A DNA stretch of 64,000 nt from Microcystis aeruginosa NIES-4325 (lineage in GTDB: Bacteria; Cyanobacteriota; Cyanobacteriia; Cyanobacteriales; Microcystaceae): NCBI RefSeq assembly GCF_008974145.1, contig NZ_BJKP01000019.1, positions 1 through 64,000 on the forward strand, in the 5' to 3' direction. This document shows positions 33,577 through 42,286 of the stretch, one piece after another (position 1 is the stretch's first letter; each line of letters begins with the position of its first letter). The notes below the pieces were generated by a model. It was not told where the DNA came from, did not search any database, and saw only the letters and a list, made by a program, of their open reading frames with translations. The position numbers and the translations under genes were made by a program.

Positions 33577-34623
33577 TTAAACTCGATCGCGATGACGGCG
33601 ATCAGCGATAAAAGACTCTACCAATTTAACATCTTCGACACTACCGATCACTAAAGGTGTGCGGGTGTGTAATTTATCGGGAATGATATCTAAAAGATTT
33701 GTCACCCCATCACTAGCTTTACCTCCTGCCTGTTCAATTAAAAAAGCAAGGGGGGCAGTTTCATAAATTAAGCGCAATTTTCCCTGGGGATTTTTAACAG
33801 TACCCGGATAGAGAAAAACACCGCCCTGCATTAAAATTCGATGGATATCTCCCACTAATGCCCCACTGTAACGGGCTGTGTAACCATCATGACGGTGAAC
33901 ATAACGAGTATAGTCGCGAATTGCCTCATCCCACTGCCAAAAATTGCCCTCATTGGTACTATAAATCGGGCCATGGTCGGGGATAATAATATTCTCTTGG
34001 GCGAGGATAAATTCCCCTAAACTGGGGTCAAGAACAAAGGCATGAACACCGCGACCGATCGAGTAAACTAAAATAGTCGATGGTCCATAGAGAATATAGC
34101 CGGCGGCGATTTGTTTACGACCATTTTGCAGTAAATCCCGCGCCTCTCCGTCTAAATCATTGTCTTCCTGTTGACGGATGGCAAAAATCGAACCCACATT
34201 TAGGTTAATATCCACATTGGAAGAACCATCGATCGGGTCGTAGAGTAGGGTATAGCGACCGATGGGACAGTTTTCTGGAATATAATAGGGTTTATCCATT
34301 TCCTCGGAAGCAAGACGGCAAACTAAACCACTTTGCTTAAAAACCGAGATAAATACCTCATTGGCAAAAACGTCCATTTTCTTGACCGATTCCCCTTGGA
34401 CGTTGGTTTCTCCAGTAAAACCTAGTACATCCGCCATTAATCCCGCTTTACTGAGACGACGGGCAATTAATTTCCCCGCTAGGGCAATCCGACTCATAAT
34501 TGCGCTTAAATCCTGCGCGTCGGGGGAAAAACTTTGTAGTTGTTGCAGGACGTGACGGGAGAGGGTGGTACAATCTCGATCGAGGCTATATTCGGGGATA
34601 GAAAAGGGAATATTGCTAACCAT
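33577..34623 (-). CDS. fbp: class I fructose-1,6-bisphosphatase
   Basis: Fbp removes the 1-phosphate of fructose bisphosphate in gluconeogenesis. The 348-residue protein has the metal-binding signature [14 protein letters not shown] near 127, the EEMDKP segment and the ligand-binding [20 protein letters not shown] near 290. The longer start ([21 protein letters not shown]) is usual for cyanobacteria. This is class I (FBPase I), distinct from the bifunctional Calvin-cycle F/SBPase of cyanobacteria. Confidence 0.96.
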   Translation of the reverse strand: MVSNIPFSIPEYSLDRDCTTLSRHVLQQLQSFSPDAQDLSAIMSRIALAGKLIARRLSKAGLMADVLGFTGETNVQGESVKKMDVFANEVFISVFKQSGLVCRLASEEMDKPYYIPENCPIGRYTLLYDPIDGSSNVDINLNVGSIFAIRQQEDNDLDGEARDLLQNGRKQIAAGYILYGPSTILVYSIGRGVHAFVLDPSLGEFILAQENIIIPDHGPIYSTNEGNFWQWDEAIRDYTRYVHRHDGYTARYSGALVGDIHRILMQGGVFLYPGTVKNPQGKLRLIYETAPLAFLIEQAGGKASDGVTNLLDIIPDKLHTRTPLVIGSVEDVKLVESFIADRRHRDRV

Positions 34624-34801
34624 AACTGTAATTGCCCGTAATAAAGTAAAAAAAGGGAAACTCGTCTAGTCTCAATTATGACTATGATTTGATCCTAGCC
34701 AAAATTTTCCCTATTGCTGGCCAATTTTTAGATCAGTTTTAGAGTTGGCTAATTTTCCCCTCATTGATCATTAAATCTCGGTCAATAGTTGTTCTCTCAA
34801 T

Positions 34802-35584
34802 TTAAGTCGATGGGGATACACCGGGCAAGCGTTTATATTTCAAGTAATAGGCAAAAACTGTTATAAAAACAATAATTATTGTGCCTATACCTAGATAGTT
34901 AGGAACCCAAAAATCCGCCGCAATCGTGTTAATTTCTCCCGGTTTTAAATGCCAAATTAACTGATTGTCAACTTTTTCTACCGGGGGATTTAATCCTGAG
35001 TCATCTTCAATATTTTGACCAGGGAAGGGAGTCTTTAAAGCGAAGTCGATATCGACTAAAGAACCAGGGCTAACGATAATATTTCCCTGTTCGGAAAGCA
35101 CACCTAAAGCCCGCAAATCAACAGTTAATTTTAAGTTTTTCTGGGTCAAAAAGAACCAATCTCGTTCTGTAACTGCCAGTTTTGAATCTAGTTGCAGTAA
35201 CTTTATATCATCGGTATTAGGGGAATTTTTGATTTTAAAGGAAGAACTAGGATCAAAAAATTGATTGAATTTTTCCTCCAATTCCTGACTATTACTAAAG
35301 GGAATAGTGACAATTATTTCTCGTTCGGAAATATGATCGGTTTTCCCCTTAAGTAATTTTGCCCTCTGTTCGATACTATTTAACCATTTAGTGGCTTCGG
35401 TTTGACTGAGACTGGTTAAACGTTGTCCGAGGGTGATATGTTGAATAATTTCCCCGTGGTGTTGGTGGGGAAAATTAATGCCCACATCGTAACGGACACA
35501 GCCAGTTAAAAAGAGAAAAATACCGCATAAAAAGGGCAGAATAAAGCGGTTTTTCTGGATTTTTTCGGTGGTTGGTTGATTCAT
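34802..35584 (-). CDS. DUF3153 lipoprotein
   Basis: The 260-residue protein has a lipoprotein signal (FILPFLCGIFLFLTGC, lipobox LTGC), a beta-rich extracytoplasmic domain with the VGINFPHQHHGEIIQHI motif of DUF3153, and a C-terminal transmembrane helix (IGTIIIVFITVFAYYLKY). Function unknown. It begins 2 bases after the RNase gene, so the two are probably translationally coupled. Confidence 0.88.
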   Translation of the reverse strand: MNQPTTEKIQKNRFILPFLCGIFLFLTGCVRYDVGINFPHQHHGEIIQHITLGQRLTSLSQTEATKWLNSIEQRAKLLKGKTDHISEREIIVTIPFSNSQELEEKFNQFFDPSSSFKIKNSPNTDDIKLLQLDSKLAVTERDWFFLTQKNLKLTVDLRALGVLSEQGNIIVSPGSLVDIDFALKTPFPGQNIEDDSGLNPPVEKVDNQLIWHLKPGEINTIAADFWVPNYLGIGTIIIVFITVFAYYLKYKRLPGVSPST

Positions 35585-35586
35585 AA

Positions 35587-37839
35587 TTAATCTTCTTCTA
35601 AGTCGTCATAACTTGCTGAACTGCCACCGCTAACCGTAACTAGATCAATTTGCTGACGATAATAGTCTACATCTTTTACCTCCACTTCTACCTCATCACC
35701 GAGACGATAGGCAACGCGATTTTTCCGTCCTACCAAACAGCTATGACGGGCGCGATATTCATACCAATCATCCTTGAGAGAAGAAACATGGACCAACCCT
35801 TCCACTAATAAATCGGAAATTTCCACGAAGAAACCATAGGATTGTACACCGGTAATTAAGCCGCGAAAAACTTGACCCATTCTTTCCTTCATTTTCTCGG
35901 CTTTTTTCAATCCTTCTAGGTCTTTTTCCGCATCTTCAGCAATTTTTGAGCGATCATTGAGATGGGAAACAATTAGATGGCTTTCTTCTTCTAACTCCTC
36001 CTGAATTTGGCTTGGGAGAATATTCCAATGAATCTGTCCATGACAGCTATTACTGCCCAAATTAACCCCGACTTTGACGATTTTGCTGCGGCGATCTTTC
36101 CCCTCGGTTAATAGGAGTTTTAACACCCGTTGTACCCAAAGATCGGCATATCTTTGTAGGGGTGAGAGACAGTGGGTATAATTGCTAGGATAGGCCAAAC
36201 CGAAATGGGGTAGAGGATGACTGCTATATCTAACTAATTTGAGAGTTTCTTGCAGGAGATAATTGAGGACTTTCACCGATGAGGAAGCGGAAAAAGTGCG
36301 GGTGAGATTTTGATAGTCATTGGGTTTAATCTCCTCCTCGGCAGTTAAATTTAATTCTGCCCCTAAATTATTGGCCAATTTGAGTAAATCCTCTAATTCA
36401 TCCCAATCCGGTTCCGATTGTCCACAGTAGATACAGGGCAATTTTAAGGCCTGTAAATGTTCAGCGACGACTTTGCCGGCTAAAATTGCCACTTCTGTCA
36501 GTAAAGAACGGGCTGGTAAATTATTAGAAGCGAGAACAGTCCCCCCCCGTCCTTCGTCTTTGTAGGGAGAGATTTTGTCTAATTGAATATCAAAACTCCC
36601 CCGCTGCAGACGTTGGGATTTTAGGGTGGGGCAAACGCTGAAAAATAAATCTTTCAGGGTTTCAACGGTATCGGTGGGGGCAGCTGCGCTATCCTCTTCA
36701 CTGAGCAGATCGCGCACCTGTTGATAGGTAAAATGTTGATCCACTTGGATGAGGCTGCGGGTGATTTCGTACTCCACTAAATCCCCCTTGTCATCAAGGG
36801 TGACGAGGATAGAAATAGCGGGGCGCTGTTCTTGCGGTGACAGGGAACAACGACTGGTAACGGCAGCCGGGACTAATGGCAGCACTTTTTCGCCTAAATA
36901 GACGGCTGTTCCCCGTTTTTTGGCAACTTTATCCAATAATCCGCCCCGTTCAATGTAACGAACTACATCACTGATATGAATGGCTACTCGCCAGCGATTT
37001 TGGTTGATTTTCTCTAAAGAAAAGGCATTTTCAATGATCGGAGGATAATCCAGGGGGGTGTCATCTTCGATGGTAAAGGTGAAGAGTTGGGTTAAATCTC
37101 GCAGTTGTTCTTTTTCGCCACTATCGAAGAAATACGCTAAATTATCGGCAATTTCGAGGGCTTCTGGCGGAAAATTATGGGGTAGATCGTGTTTACAGGA
37201 GACGATATCTGTGTCGGCAGCGGCCTCGGCCGTGGAACCGAGAATGCGAGTAACTTTGCCGATGGGAGGCATTTCCCCTAGGGGATAACGGAGGACGGAA
37301 ACATGAACGAGGTGATCGATATTTTCTTGGAGATTTTGACCATTTTCGAGGAGATTAAGGGTAAATTTCAGGCGATCATCCAGGGGAACCGCCACAAACT
37401 GCTCATTTTCCTGTTTTACTTGCGCTAGAAGCGAAGGATTAGCTCGTTCGAGAATTAATCTCACCTCTCCTTCTGGGGAACGACGACGGGTTCCCTCACG
37501 GATGATTTTGACTAAAACTCGATCGCCATTCCAAGCGTTACTGAGATGATTTTTCGAGACGTAGATGTCATCAGCATCTTCGATATCTTGGATAGCAAAG
37601 CAAAATTCTTTACTGGAACAGCGCAGCTTTGCTTCTACGATATTTTCCTCGATCACACGACGATAACGCCCGCGTTCTTTGACAACCATTCCCAGACGTT
37701 CCAAAGCATCGAGAATCACTTGCAATTTTTCGCAGCTTTCGGGATCGTCTTCGCAGCCTAGTTTTTTTTCGAGAATTTTACCCGTAGCTAATTTATCATC
37801 ACTAAGATGAGAGAGGAGTGTGGCGATCGAGAAGTCCAT
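35587..37839 (-). CDS. rnr: RNase II/R family exoribonuclease (VacB/RNB)
   Basis: The 750-residue protein has an N-terminal winged-helix and cold-shock-like region (1-190), the RNB domain (about 245-570; VAIHISDVVRYIERGG, SPLQRYADLWVQR) and a C-terminal S1 domain (GQVFRGLITGVQSYGFFVEI, 640-735). It would degrade RNA 3' to 5'. In the active site the usual D-x-D-D-A is not visible; the aligned stretch is TIEDD at 256-260 followed by IIENA at 268-272, so two metal-binding Asp positions appear as Glu and Asn. Activity is therefore uncertain, or the site is rearranged as in some cyanobacterial homologues. Confidence 0.9.
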   Translation of the reverse strand: MDFSIATLLSHLSDDKLATGKILEKKLGCEDDPESCEKLQVILDALERLGMVVKERGRYRRVIEENIVEAKLRCSSKEFCFAIQDIEDADDIYVSKNHLSNAWNGDRVLVKIIREGTRRRSPEGEVRLILERANPSLLAQVKQENEQFVAVPLDDRLKFTLNLLENGQNLQENIDHLVHVSVLRYPLGEMPPIGKVTRILGSTAEAAADTDIVSCKHDLPHNFPPEALEIADNLAYFFDSGEKEQLRDLTQLFTFTIEDDTPLDYPPIIENAFSLEKINQNRWRVAIHISDVVRYIERGGLLDKVAKKRGTAVYLGEKVLPLVPAAVTSRCSLSPQEQRPAISILVTLDDKGDLVEYEITRSLIQVDQHFTYQQVRDLLSEEDSAAAPTDTVETLKDLFFSVCPTLKSQRLQRGSFDIQLDKISPYKDEGRGGTVLASNNLPARSLLTEVAILAGKVVAEHLQALKLPCIYCGQSEPDWDELEDLLKLANNLGAELNLTAEEEIKPNDYQNLTRTFSASSSVKVLNYLLQETLKLVRYSSHPLPHFGLAYPSNYTHCLSPLQRYADLWVQRVLKLLLTEGKDRRSKIVKVGVNLGSNSCHGQIHWNILPSQIQEELEEESHLIVSHLNDRSKIAEDAEKDLEGLKKAEKMKERMGQVFRGLITGVQSYGFFVEISDLLVEGLVHVSSLKDDWYEYRARHSCLVGRKNRVAYRLGDEVEVEVKDVDYYRQQIDLVTVSGGSSASYDDLEED

Positions 37840-38106
37840 CTAACAATAATCCTTACTTACAAGACACTGACGGAATCGTGAATAATTAAGTTTAAATACT
37901 TAATAATGAGAAGATTGATTTAAACCATTGACTCCAGAGATTATCTCTATCGGGCTAATTGCGATCGCTGGTGGTGACAGTGAAGGTAAACTGACCAAGC
38001 ATCGAACACCCGAACCTACCCTGAGAATTATCGAAGCCTTCGTTAGGATAAGCCAATAGCGAACACCTGCAAACTTTTCAGCGATCGCTAGTCTTTCTGG
38101 CAGAAG
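37840..38106. other. intergenic region with possible untranslated transcript
   Basis: No coding frame. Two HIP1 sites (about 37962 and 38091) lie here. The strong hairpin at 38107-38160 followed by ATTTTAT raises the possibility that this stretch is transcribed rightward as a small RNA. Confidence 0.35.
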
Positions 38107-38166
38107 TTTCAGCCTAGTAGAATCTTGTTATTGTGGACAAGGCTGGTACTAGGACTGAAAATTTTA
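38107..38166 (+). terminator. long hairpin followed by T-rich tail
   Basis: TTTCAGCCTAGTA (38107-38119) pairs with TACTAGGACTGAAA (38147-38160) with one bulge. An inner CTTGT/ACAAG stem extends it, and ATTTTAT follows. It has the form of a terminator for a plus-strand transcript, yet no plus-strand gene ends nearby. Confidence 0.5.
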
Positions 38167-38260
38167 TCTAACCTTTAATCTTAGCAAGAACTTGCCAAAT
38201 TTTTCCATAATTACGATAGAGTATTCTCATATAAGTACAAAAGAACTCGAAAAAGTCACC

Positions 38261-39037
38261 ATGTTACAAAAGTTACGCCAACGTTACCCCCAAGTTGCCC
38301 TGATTAGTGAGTTAGTTCAAATTGATCACGGCAAGTATATTGTGAAAGCAAGCGTGGAAATTGAGGGAAAAACGGTCTTTACAGGTTTAGCGGCAGCAGA
38401 TACAGTGGAAATTGCCGAAGATCGAGCCAGAGAACGAGCTTTACTGCTTTTAGATACTGAAAATACTCCCGATCTCCAGCTTGTGGAAAAAGTCAGCCCC
38501 AATAATATTTCTCTACCGGAAGATTTACCTAAACCCGTCCCTAGTGCCAAAAAATCGACCAAAACGGCTAAAGTCACCGAAATCCCCCGTCCTGAAGCTA
38601 AAATTGAACCGGAATTACCCCAAGTTAAGGATATTACCCCAGCTAAAATTGAACCAGAATTACCCCAAGTTAAGGATATTACCCCAGCTAAAATTGAACC
38701 AGAATTACCCCAAGTTAAGGATATTCCCTTACCGGAACCAGAGCCTTTATTATTAGAAATGGAAACCGATAATTACTCCTTATTAACAGAATTGCCAGAA
38801 GAAGCGAGTTTAACTGCAGAAGAACCCCCAGCACCGGAACCAGTTGTTGTCATTCCCGAAGAAATCGATTATTCAGTGCTTAAAACTAAAATTGATGTGG
38901 AGATGAAACGATTAGCTTGGACTACAGAAAAAGGTCGGGAATACCTGATTTCTACCTATGGCAAAAAGTCCCGTTTACTACTAACTAATGAGGAGTTATT
39001 AGAATTCTATAACTACTTATCTAGTATCAGTGCCTAA
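38261..39037 (+). CDS. cyanobacterial hypothetical with three 15-residue repeats
   Basis: The start is ATG 38261 (MLQKLRQRYPQVALISELVQ). The 258-residue product has an N-terminal domain of about 70 residues with a dsRBD-like alternation (IDHGKYIVKASVEIEGKTVF, then EIAEDRARERALLLL), a Pro/Glu/Lys-rich linker with three near-identical copies of AKIEPELPQVKDITP, and a conserved C-terminal helical part (IDYSVLKTKIDVEMKRLAWT, LISTYGKKSRLLLTNEELLE). The N-terminal RNA-binding guess is weak. Function unknown; soluble. Confidence 0.75.
   Translation: MLQKLRQRYPQVALISELVQIDHGKYIVKASVEIEGKTVFTGLAAADTVEIAEDRARERALLLLDTENTPDLQLVEKVSPNNISLPEDLPKPVPSAKKSTKTAKVTEIPRPEAKIEPELPQVKDITPAKIEPELPQVKDITPAKIEPELPQVKDIPLPEPEPLLLEMETDNYSLLTELPEEASLTAEEPPAPEPVVVIPEEIDYSVLKTKIDVEMKRLAWTTEKGREYLISTYGKKSRLLLTNEELLEFYNYLSSISA
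38597..38731 (+). repeat. three 45-bp in-frame tandem repeats
   Basis: Units start at 38597, 38642 and 38687 and encode AKIEPELPQVKDI plus TP or PL. Units 1 and 2 differ by one base (CCG/CCA); unit 3 diverges in its last bases. Such low divergence implies a recent expansion and likely length variation between strains. Confidence 0.9.
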
Positions 39038-39245
39038 TCACTAAACCTGCTGCATAAATTAAAAATCTTCCGTTAAGTGAGGAGTCTCCGATCCAGTATT
39101 CTCCGAGTCAGGAGAAGCAGAAAGAAATAGATTATTTTCTGGCAGTAGAAAAGCGATCTTTTTCCGGAAAATGCGATTAAAAACTCACTTTTGCGGGAGA
39201 TATAATAAAGAAGATATTAGCTGCCAGTCTTTTTTTCCCTATCTC

Positions 39246-39284
39246 ACTGATAACTGATAACTGATAACTGATAACTGATAACTG
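39246..39284. repeat. (ATAACTG)n repeat
   Basis: Five copies of the heptamer directly precede, in coordinates, the end of the META-domain gene. Inverse orientation of the (CAGTTAT)n family. Confidence 0.85.
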
Positions 39285-39286
39285 AA

Positions 39287-40483
39287 TTAGTTTCTTACTG
39301 CTTCTGTTTCCGCTTCTTTGGGAACAACAACTGGCAATCCGCTGACTGTTTCAATTTGATAAATAACGCGACTTAATTGGGAAGGACAACAGAGAGGATC
39401 CGTATCTTTATAGCGATTAAAAACCACAATAATTCGATCGCTATTTTGTAAAACAATTCTCTGAGATGCACCATCAGTGCGGGAATCCATCGGTCGCGGG
39501 GAAAGAGTGCCAGCGAATTTACCATCGACAAAAACAAAGTCTTGATAACCCATCGGTCGGCACATTCCATCCACTCCACTCATGGCCGAAATAACGCTAG
39601 TTTTCCCATAGGTTTGCACAGACCCGTACAGTAACCATCCTGCTTTATTAAGCGCCTGATCATTGGCAGTAATTGCTGGACGAACCTGTTCACGACACTG
39701 GTTATCGATCACGGTTTTAACGGGAGATTTGGGTATAGGGGCCTTGGCTTTATTCCAATTAGTTAACGGTCGCTCAAACCAAGCTCGCGGAGTCTCTTTT
39801 TCTGGGGTTTGGCTAATAACTTCTAATAGTTTCCATGTTTCGGAATTTTGATTATTAGCTGGATTGGAGACGGTTTCAACGCTAACTTTAATTTGATAGA
39901 AAAATCCTGGTTTATAATCAAATCCCTCGATACTATTAGGGAACAATCTCCAGTTTTCCTCTGGTTTTTCTCGCATCTGTAAACAGTCTTTGGTTGTGCC
40001 TTGGCTACAGGGTTGTTTCCTCGAATTGATATAAATTGTCTTTTCCGTGCGCGTGGTGGTCGGTGCGGGAGTAAAAGTGAGGATTCCTAAACCTTCGGGA
40101 GTACGATAAAATAATTGTAAATCGCCTTTAGCTGTCACTTGGAATTGTTCCACTCCTTGCAAGGCAGCAAGATATTGATTTTCTTGTTTCATCTGCGGTT
40201 CCGGACAAGCTTTTTTCGTAGTAGCGATCGCTTGGTTAACCTTGAGCGTGCCATCATTGACTTGATAGCCAGTATTATACTGGTTGCATCCGGCCGAACC
40301 ACTGAGGATATTTTTCTGGAAACCGGCAGTAATTTCCGTTTCTTTCACCAAACTTCCGGCTGTCCAACCCCTTAGTTTCCATCGAGTTCCCTCCAAGGGG
40401 GAAGTGTTAGCGATCGCAGTTTTTCCCGCTAAAGCACAACTTAGGGCAATTGTCAAGAAAATTCCCGTTTTTTTGGCGTTCAA
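39287..40483 (-). CDS. secreted META-domain protein with LppP/LprE-like C-terminus
   Basis: The start is taken as TTG 40483, because AGGAG lies 10 bases upstream and it opens a clean signal peptide (NAKKTGIFLTIALSCALAG...AIA). The 398-residue product has a META/HslJ domain (LEGTRWKLRGW, LSGSAGCNQYNTGYQ, ATTKKACP; about 28-140), a DUF4377-like middle (QMREKPEENWRLFPNSIEGF) and a C-terminal domain like LppP/LprE (SAMSGVDGMCRPMGYQDFVF, CCPSQLSRVIYQ). Probably periplasmic. No operon partner. Confidence 0.8.
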   Translation of the reverse strand: MNAKKTGIFLTIALSCALAGKTAIANTSPLEGTRWKLRGWTAGSLVKETEITAGFQKNILSGSAGCNQYNTGYQVNDGTLKVNQAIATTKKACPEPQMKQENQYLAALQGVEQFQVTAKGDLQLFYRTPEGLGILTFTPAPTTTRTEKTIYINSRKQPCSQGTTKDCLQMREKPEENWRLFPNSIEGFDYKPGFFYQIKVSVETVSNPANNQNSETWKLLEVISQTPEKETPRAWFERPLTNWNKAKAPIPKSPVKTVIDNQCREQVRPAITANDQALNKAGWLLYGSVQTYGKTSVISAMSGVDGMCRPMGYQDFVFVDGKFAGTLSPRPMDSRTDGASQRIVLQNSDRIIVVFNRYKDTDPLCCPSQLSRVIYQIETVSGLPVVVPKEAETEAVRN

Positions 40484-40747
40484 AATTGCTATTCTCCTCG
40501 TCAAAGCAACAATTCTATTATGGCGTGAGGTAATCGACTGAGTGGTTAGGATAATTTTTCGGATTTCTCTTTCTGACCATTCCGTGACGGATTAAGAGAG
40601 AACAAGTTCCCTCAAACTTTAACCCAGTCAGAAAGTCATCGTTGTCATTAATCACTTTTTTGCCCTCACAGGGCCAAAAGTTGACCCCAGTTCACCTTAA
40701 GCAGTACAATGAAAATCTTGAATGACCCCTTAAACAAAAAAAACATC

Positions 40748-41092
40748 ATGGCACAAGGACAAGGATTCGGATTCGGTCTCGGTAAGATTAAAGAATTACA
40801 AGACGCTTTCCAAAAAGCGCAACAGGTGCAACAAGGGGCTAAAGTTCTGCAAGAAGAACTGGAAACTATGGAAATTCCTGGCCAGAGTGAAAATGGCTTG
40901 GTGACAGTCTATCTCAGTGGCAACCAAGAACCTCGGGGTATTGAAATCGACCCTGCTCTCCTCTCCCAAGATCTGGAGATTGTGGCTGGGTCTATTCTAG
41001 AAGCCATGAAAGCCGCCTATGATGCCTCCACGGAAACCATGCGCAGCAAAATGGAAGAACTGACCATGGGTTTAAATATCTCCAGTATGTAA
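40748..41092 (+). CDS. ebfC: YbaB/EbfC nucleoid-associated protein
   Basis: A 114-residue DNA-binding protein of the YbaB/EbfC family. The start is ATG 40748 ([20 protein letters not shown]); an upstream ATG at 40709 would add non-conserved residues. Conserved features are the [17 protein letters not shown] helix, [20 protein letters not shown] and the C-terminal helix ending [10 protein letters not shown]. It is usually dimeric and binds DNA broadly. pdxJ follows after 59 bases. Confidence 0.93.
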   Translation: MAQGQGFGFGLGKIKELQDAFQKAQQVQQGAKVLQEELETMEIPGQSENGLVTVYLSGNQEPRGIEIDPALLSQDLEIVAGSILEAMKAAYDASTETMRSKMEELTMGLNISSM

Positions 41093-41151
41093 TCGCTTTT
41101 AACCGCAGTGGTAAGATAGAGAGTTGGACTAACAAACAAGGAGGTTCAACT

Positions 41152-41874
41152 TTGCTGACTTTGGGTGTCAATATCGACCATGTGGCCACAATTCGCCAAG
41201 CGCGCCGCACCGTGGAACCAGATCCGGTGGCGGCGGCAGTTTTAGCGGAAATCGGCGGTGCTGATGGCATTACCGTCCACTTGCGCGAGGATCGTCGTCA
41301 TATCCAAGATCGCGATGTGCGGATTCTCCGGCAAACGGTGCGGACTCATCTAAATCTGGAAATGGCCCCGACGGAGGAAATGATCGCCATTGCTCTCGAT
41401 ATTAAACCCGATTATGTCACCCTTGTCCCCGAAAAGCGCCAGGAAGTGACCACGGAAGGGGGGATCGATATGCTGGGCAATTTTGACCGTTTTTGTCGGG
41501 TTGTAGATCGCCTACAATCGGCTAATATCCCCGTTAGTTGGTTTATTGATGCCGATTTTGCCCAAATTCAAGCGGCCGCTAATACGGGGGCGAAATTGAT
41601 CGAACTCCATACTGGTCAATACGCCGAAGCACAACAGGAGAGCGATTGTCAAGCAGAATTAACAATTCTTAAAGAAGGTTGTGAATACGCTTCCTCTCTG
41701 GGTTTGCGGGTGAATGCTGGTCACGGTTTGACCTATTGGAATGTTTATGCCGTCGCCTGTTTGCCCAATATGGAAGAATTGAACATTGGTCACACAATTA
41801 TCAGTCGCGCGGTTTTGGTCGGGTTAGAACGGGCTGTTAGGGAAATGAAATTGGCTATGCGTGGGCAATTGTAA
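41152..41874 (+). CDS. pdxJ: pyridoxine 5'-phosphate synthase PdxJ
   Basis: PdxJ condenses 1-deoxyxylulose 5-phosphate with aminoacetone phosphate in vitamin B6 synthesis. The start codon is TTG 41152, fixed by a perfect AAGGAGGT 6-7 bases upstream. The 240 residues begin [19 protein letters not shown], with [31 protein letters not shown] and [14 protein letters not shown] downstream. Length matches the family. Likely co-transcribed with ebfC and ycf54. Confidence 0.97.
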   Translation: MLTLGVNIDHVATIRQARRTVEPDPVAAAVLAEIGGADGITVHLREDRRHIQDRDVRILRQTVRTHLNLEMAPTEEMIAIALDIKPDYVTLVPEKRQEVTTEGGIDMLGNFDRFCRVVDRLQSANIPVSWFIDADFAQIQAAANTGAKLIELHTGQYAEAQQESDCQAELTILKEGCEYASSLGLRVNAGHGLTYWNVYAVACLPNMEELNIGHTIISRAVLVGLERAVREMKLAMRGQL

Positions 41875-41934
41875 AGGCTATCAGCTAATCTCCCGACCAA
41901 GGAACAATTACACTGAAAAATTAAAGGAAAGATG

Positions 41935-42246
41935 ATGACAACTTATTATTATTTGGTAGCCAGTCAAAAGTTTTTAGAAGAAGAAGCACTCGAAAAGGAA
42001 GTTTTGAAGGAAAGAATCAGGAATTATCAAGAAAAAGGTCAAGAAATTGATTTTTGGTTAATTGCCAATCCGGCTTTTTTAGATACCCCCGCTTTTGCCG
42101 ATATCAAAAAGAAAACTCCCCAACCAGCAGCGGCAATTGTTTCTCTCAACCAACAGTTTATTACTTGGCTAAAATTGCGCCTAGAATACGTTATTACTGG
42201 ACAGTTTGAGGCTCCTTCCGATAGTATTCCCGAACCGTTAAAATAA
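41935..42246 (+). CDS. ycf54: Mg-protoporphyrin IX monomethyl ester cyclase subunit Ycf54
   Basis: Ycf54 is required for the oxidative cyclase that forms ring E of chlorophyll. The 103-residue protein reads MTTYYYLVASQKFLEEEALE with EIDFWLIANPAFLD, AIVSLNQQFITWLKLRLEYV and the strongly conserved GQFEAPSDSIPEPL tail. Two consecutive ATGs exist (41932, 41935); AAAGGAAAG fits either, and the second matches homologues. It converges on the PLD lipoprotein gene. Confidence 0.95.
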   Translation: MTTYYYLVASQKFLEEEALEKEVLKERIRNYQEKGQEIDFWLIANPAFLDTPAFADIKKKTPQPAAAIVSLNQQFITWLKLRLEYVITGQFEAPSDSIPEPLK

Positions 42247-42286
42247 CCCTTTTGGGCTGGGGCAAAAAATGCAGACGAGGCAATCA

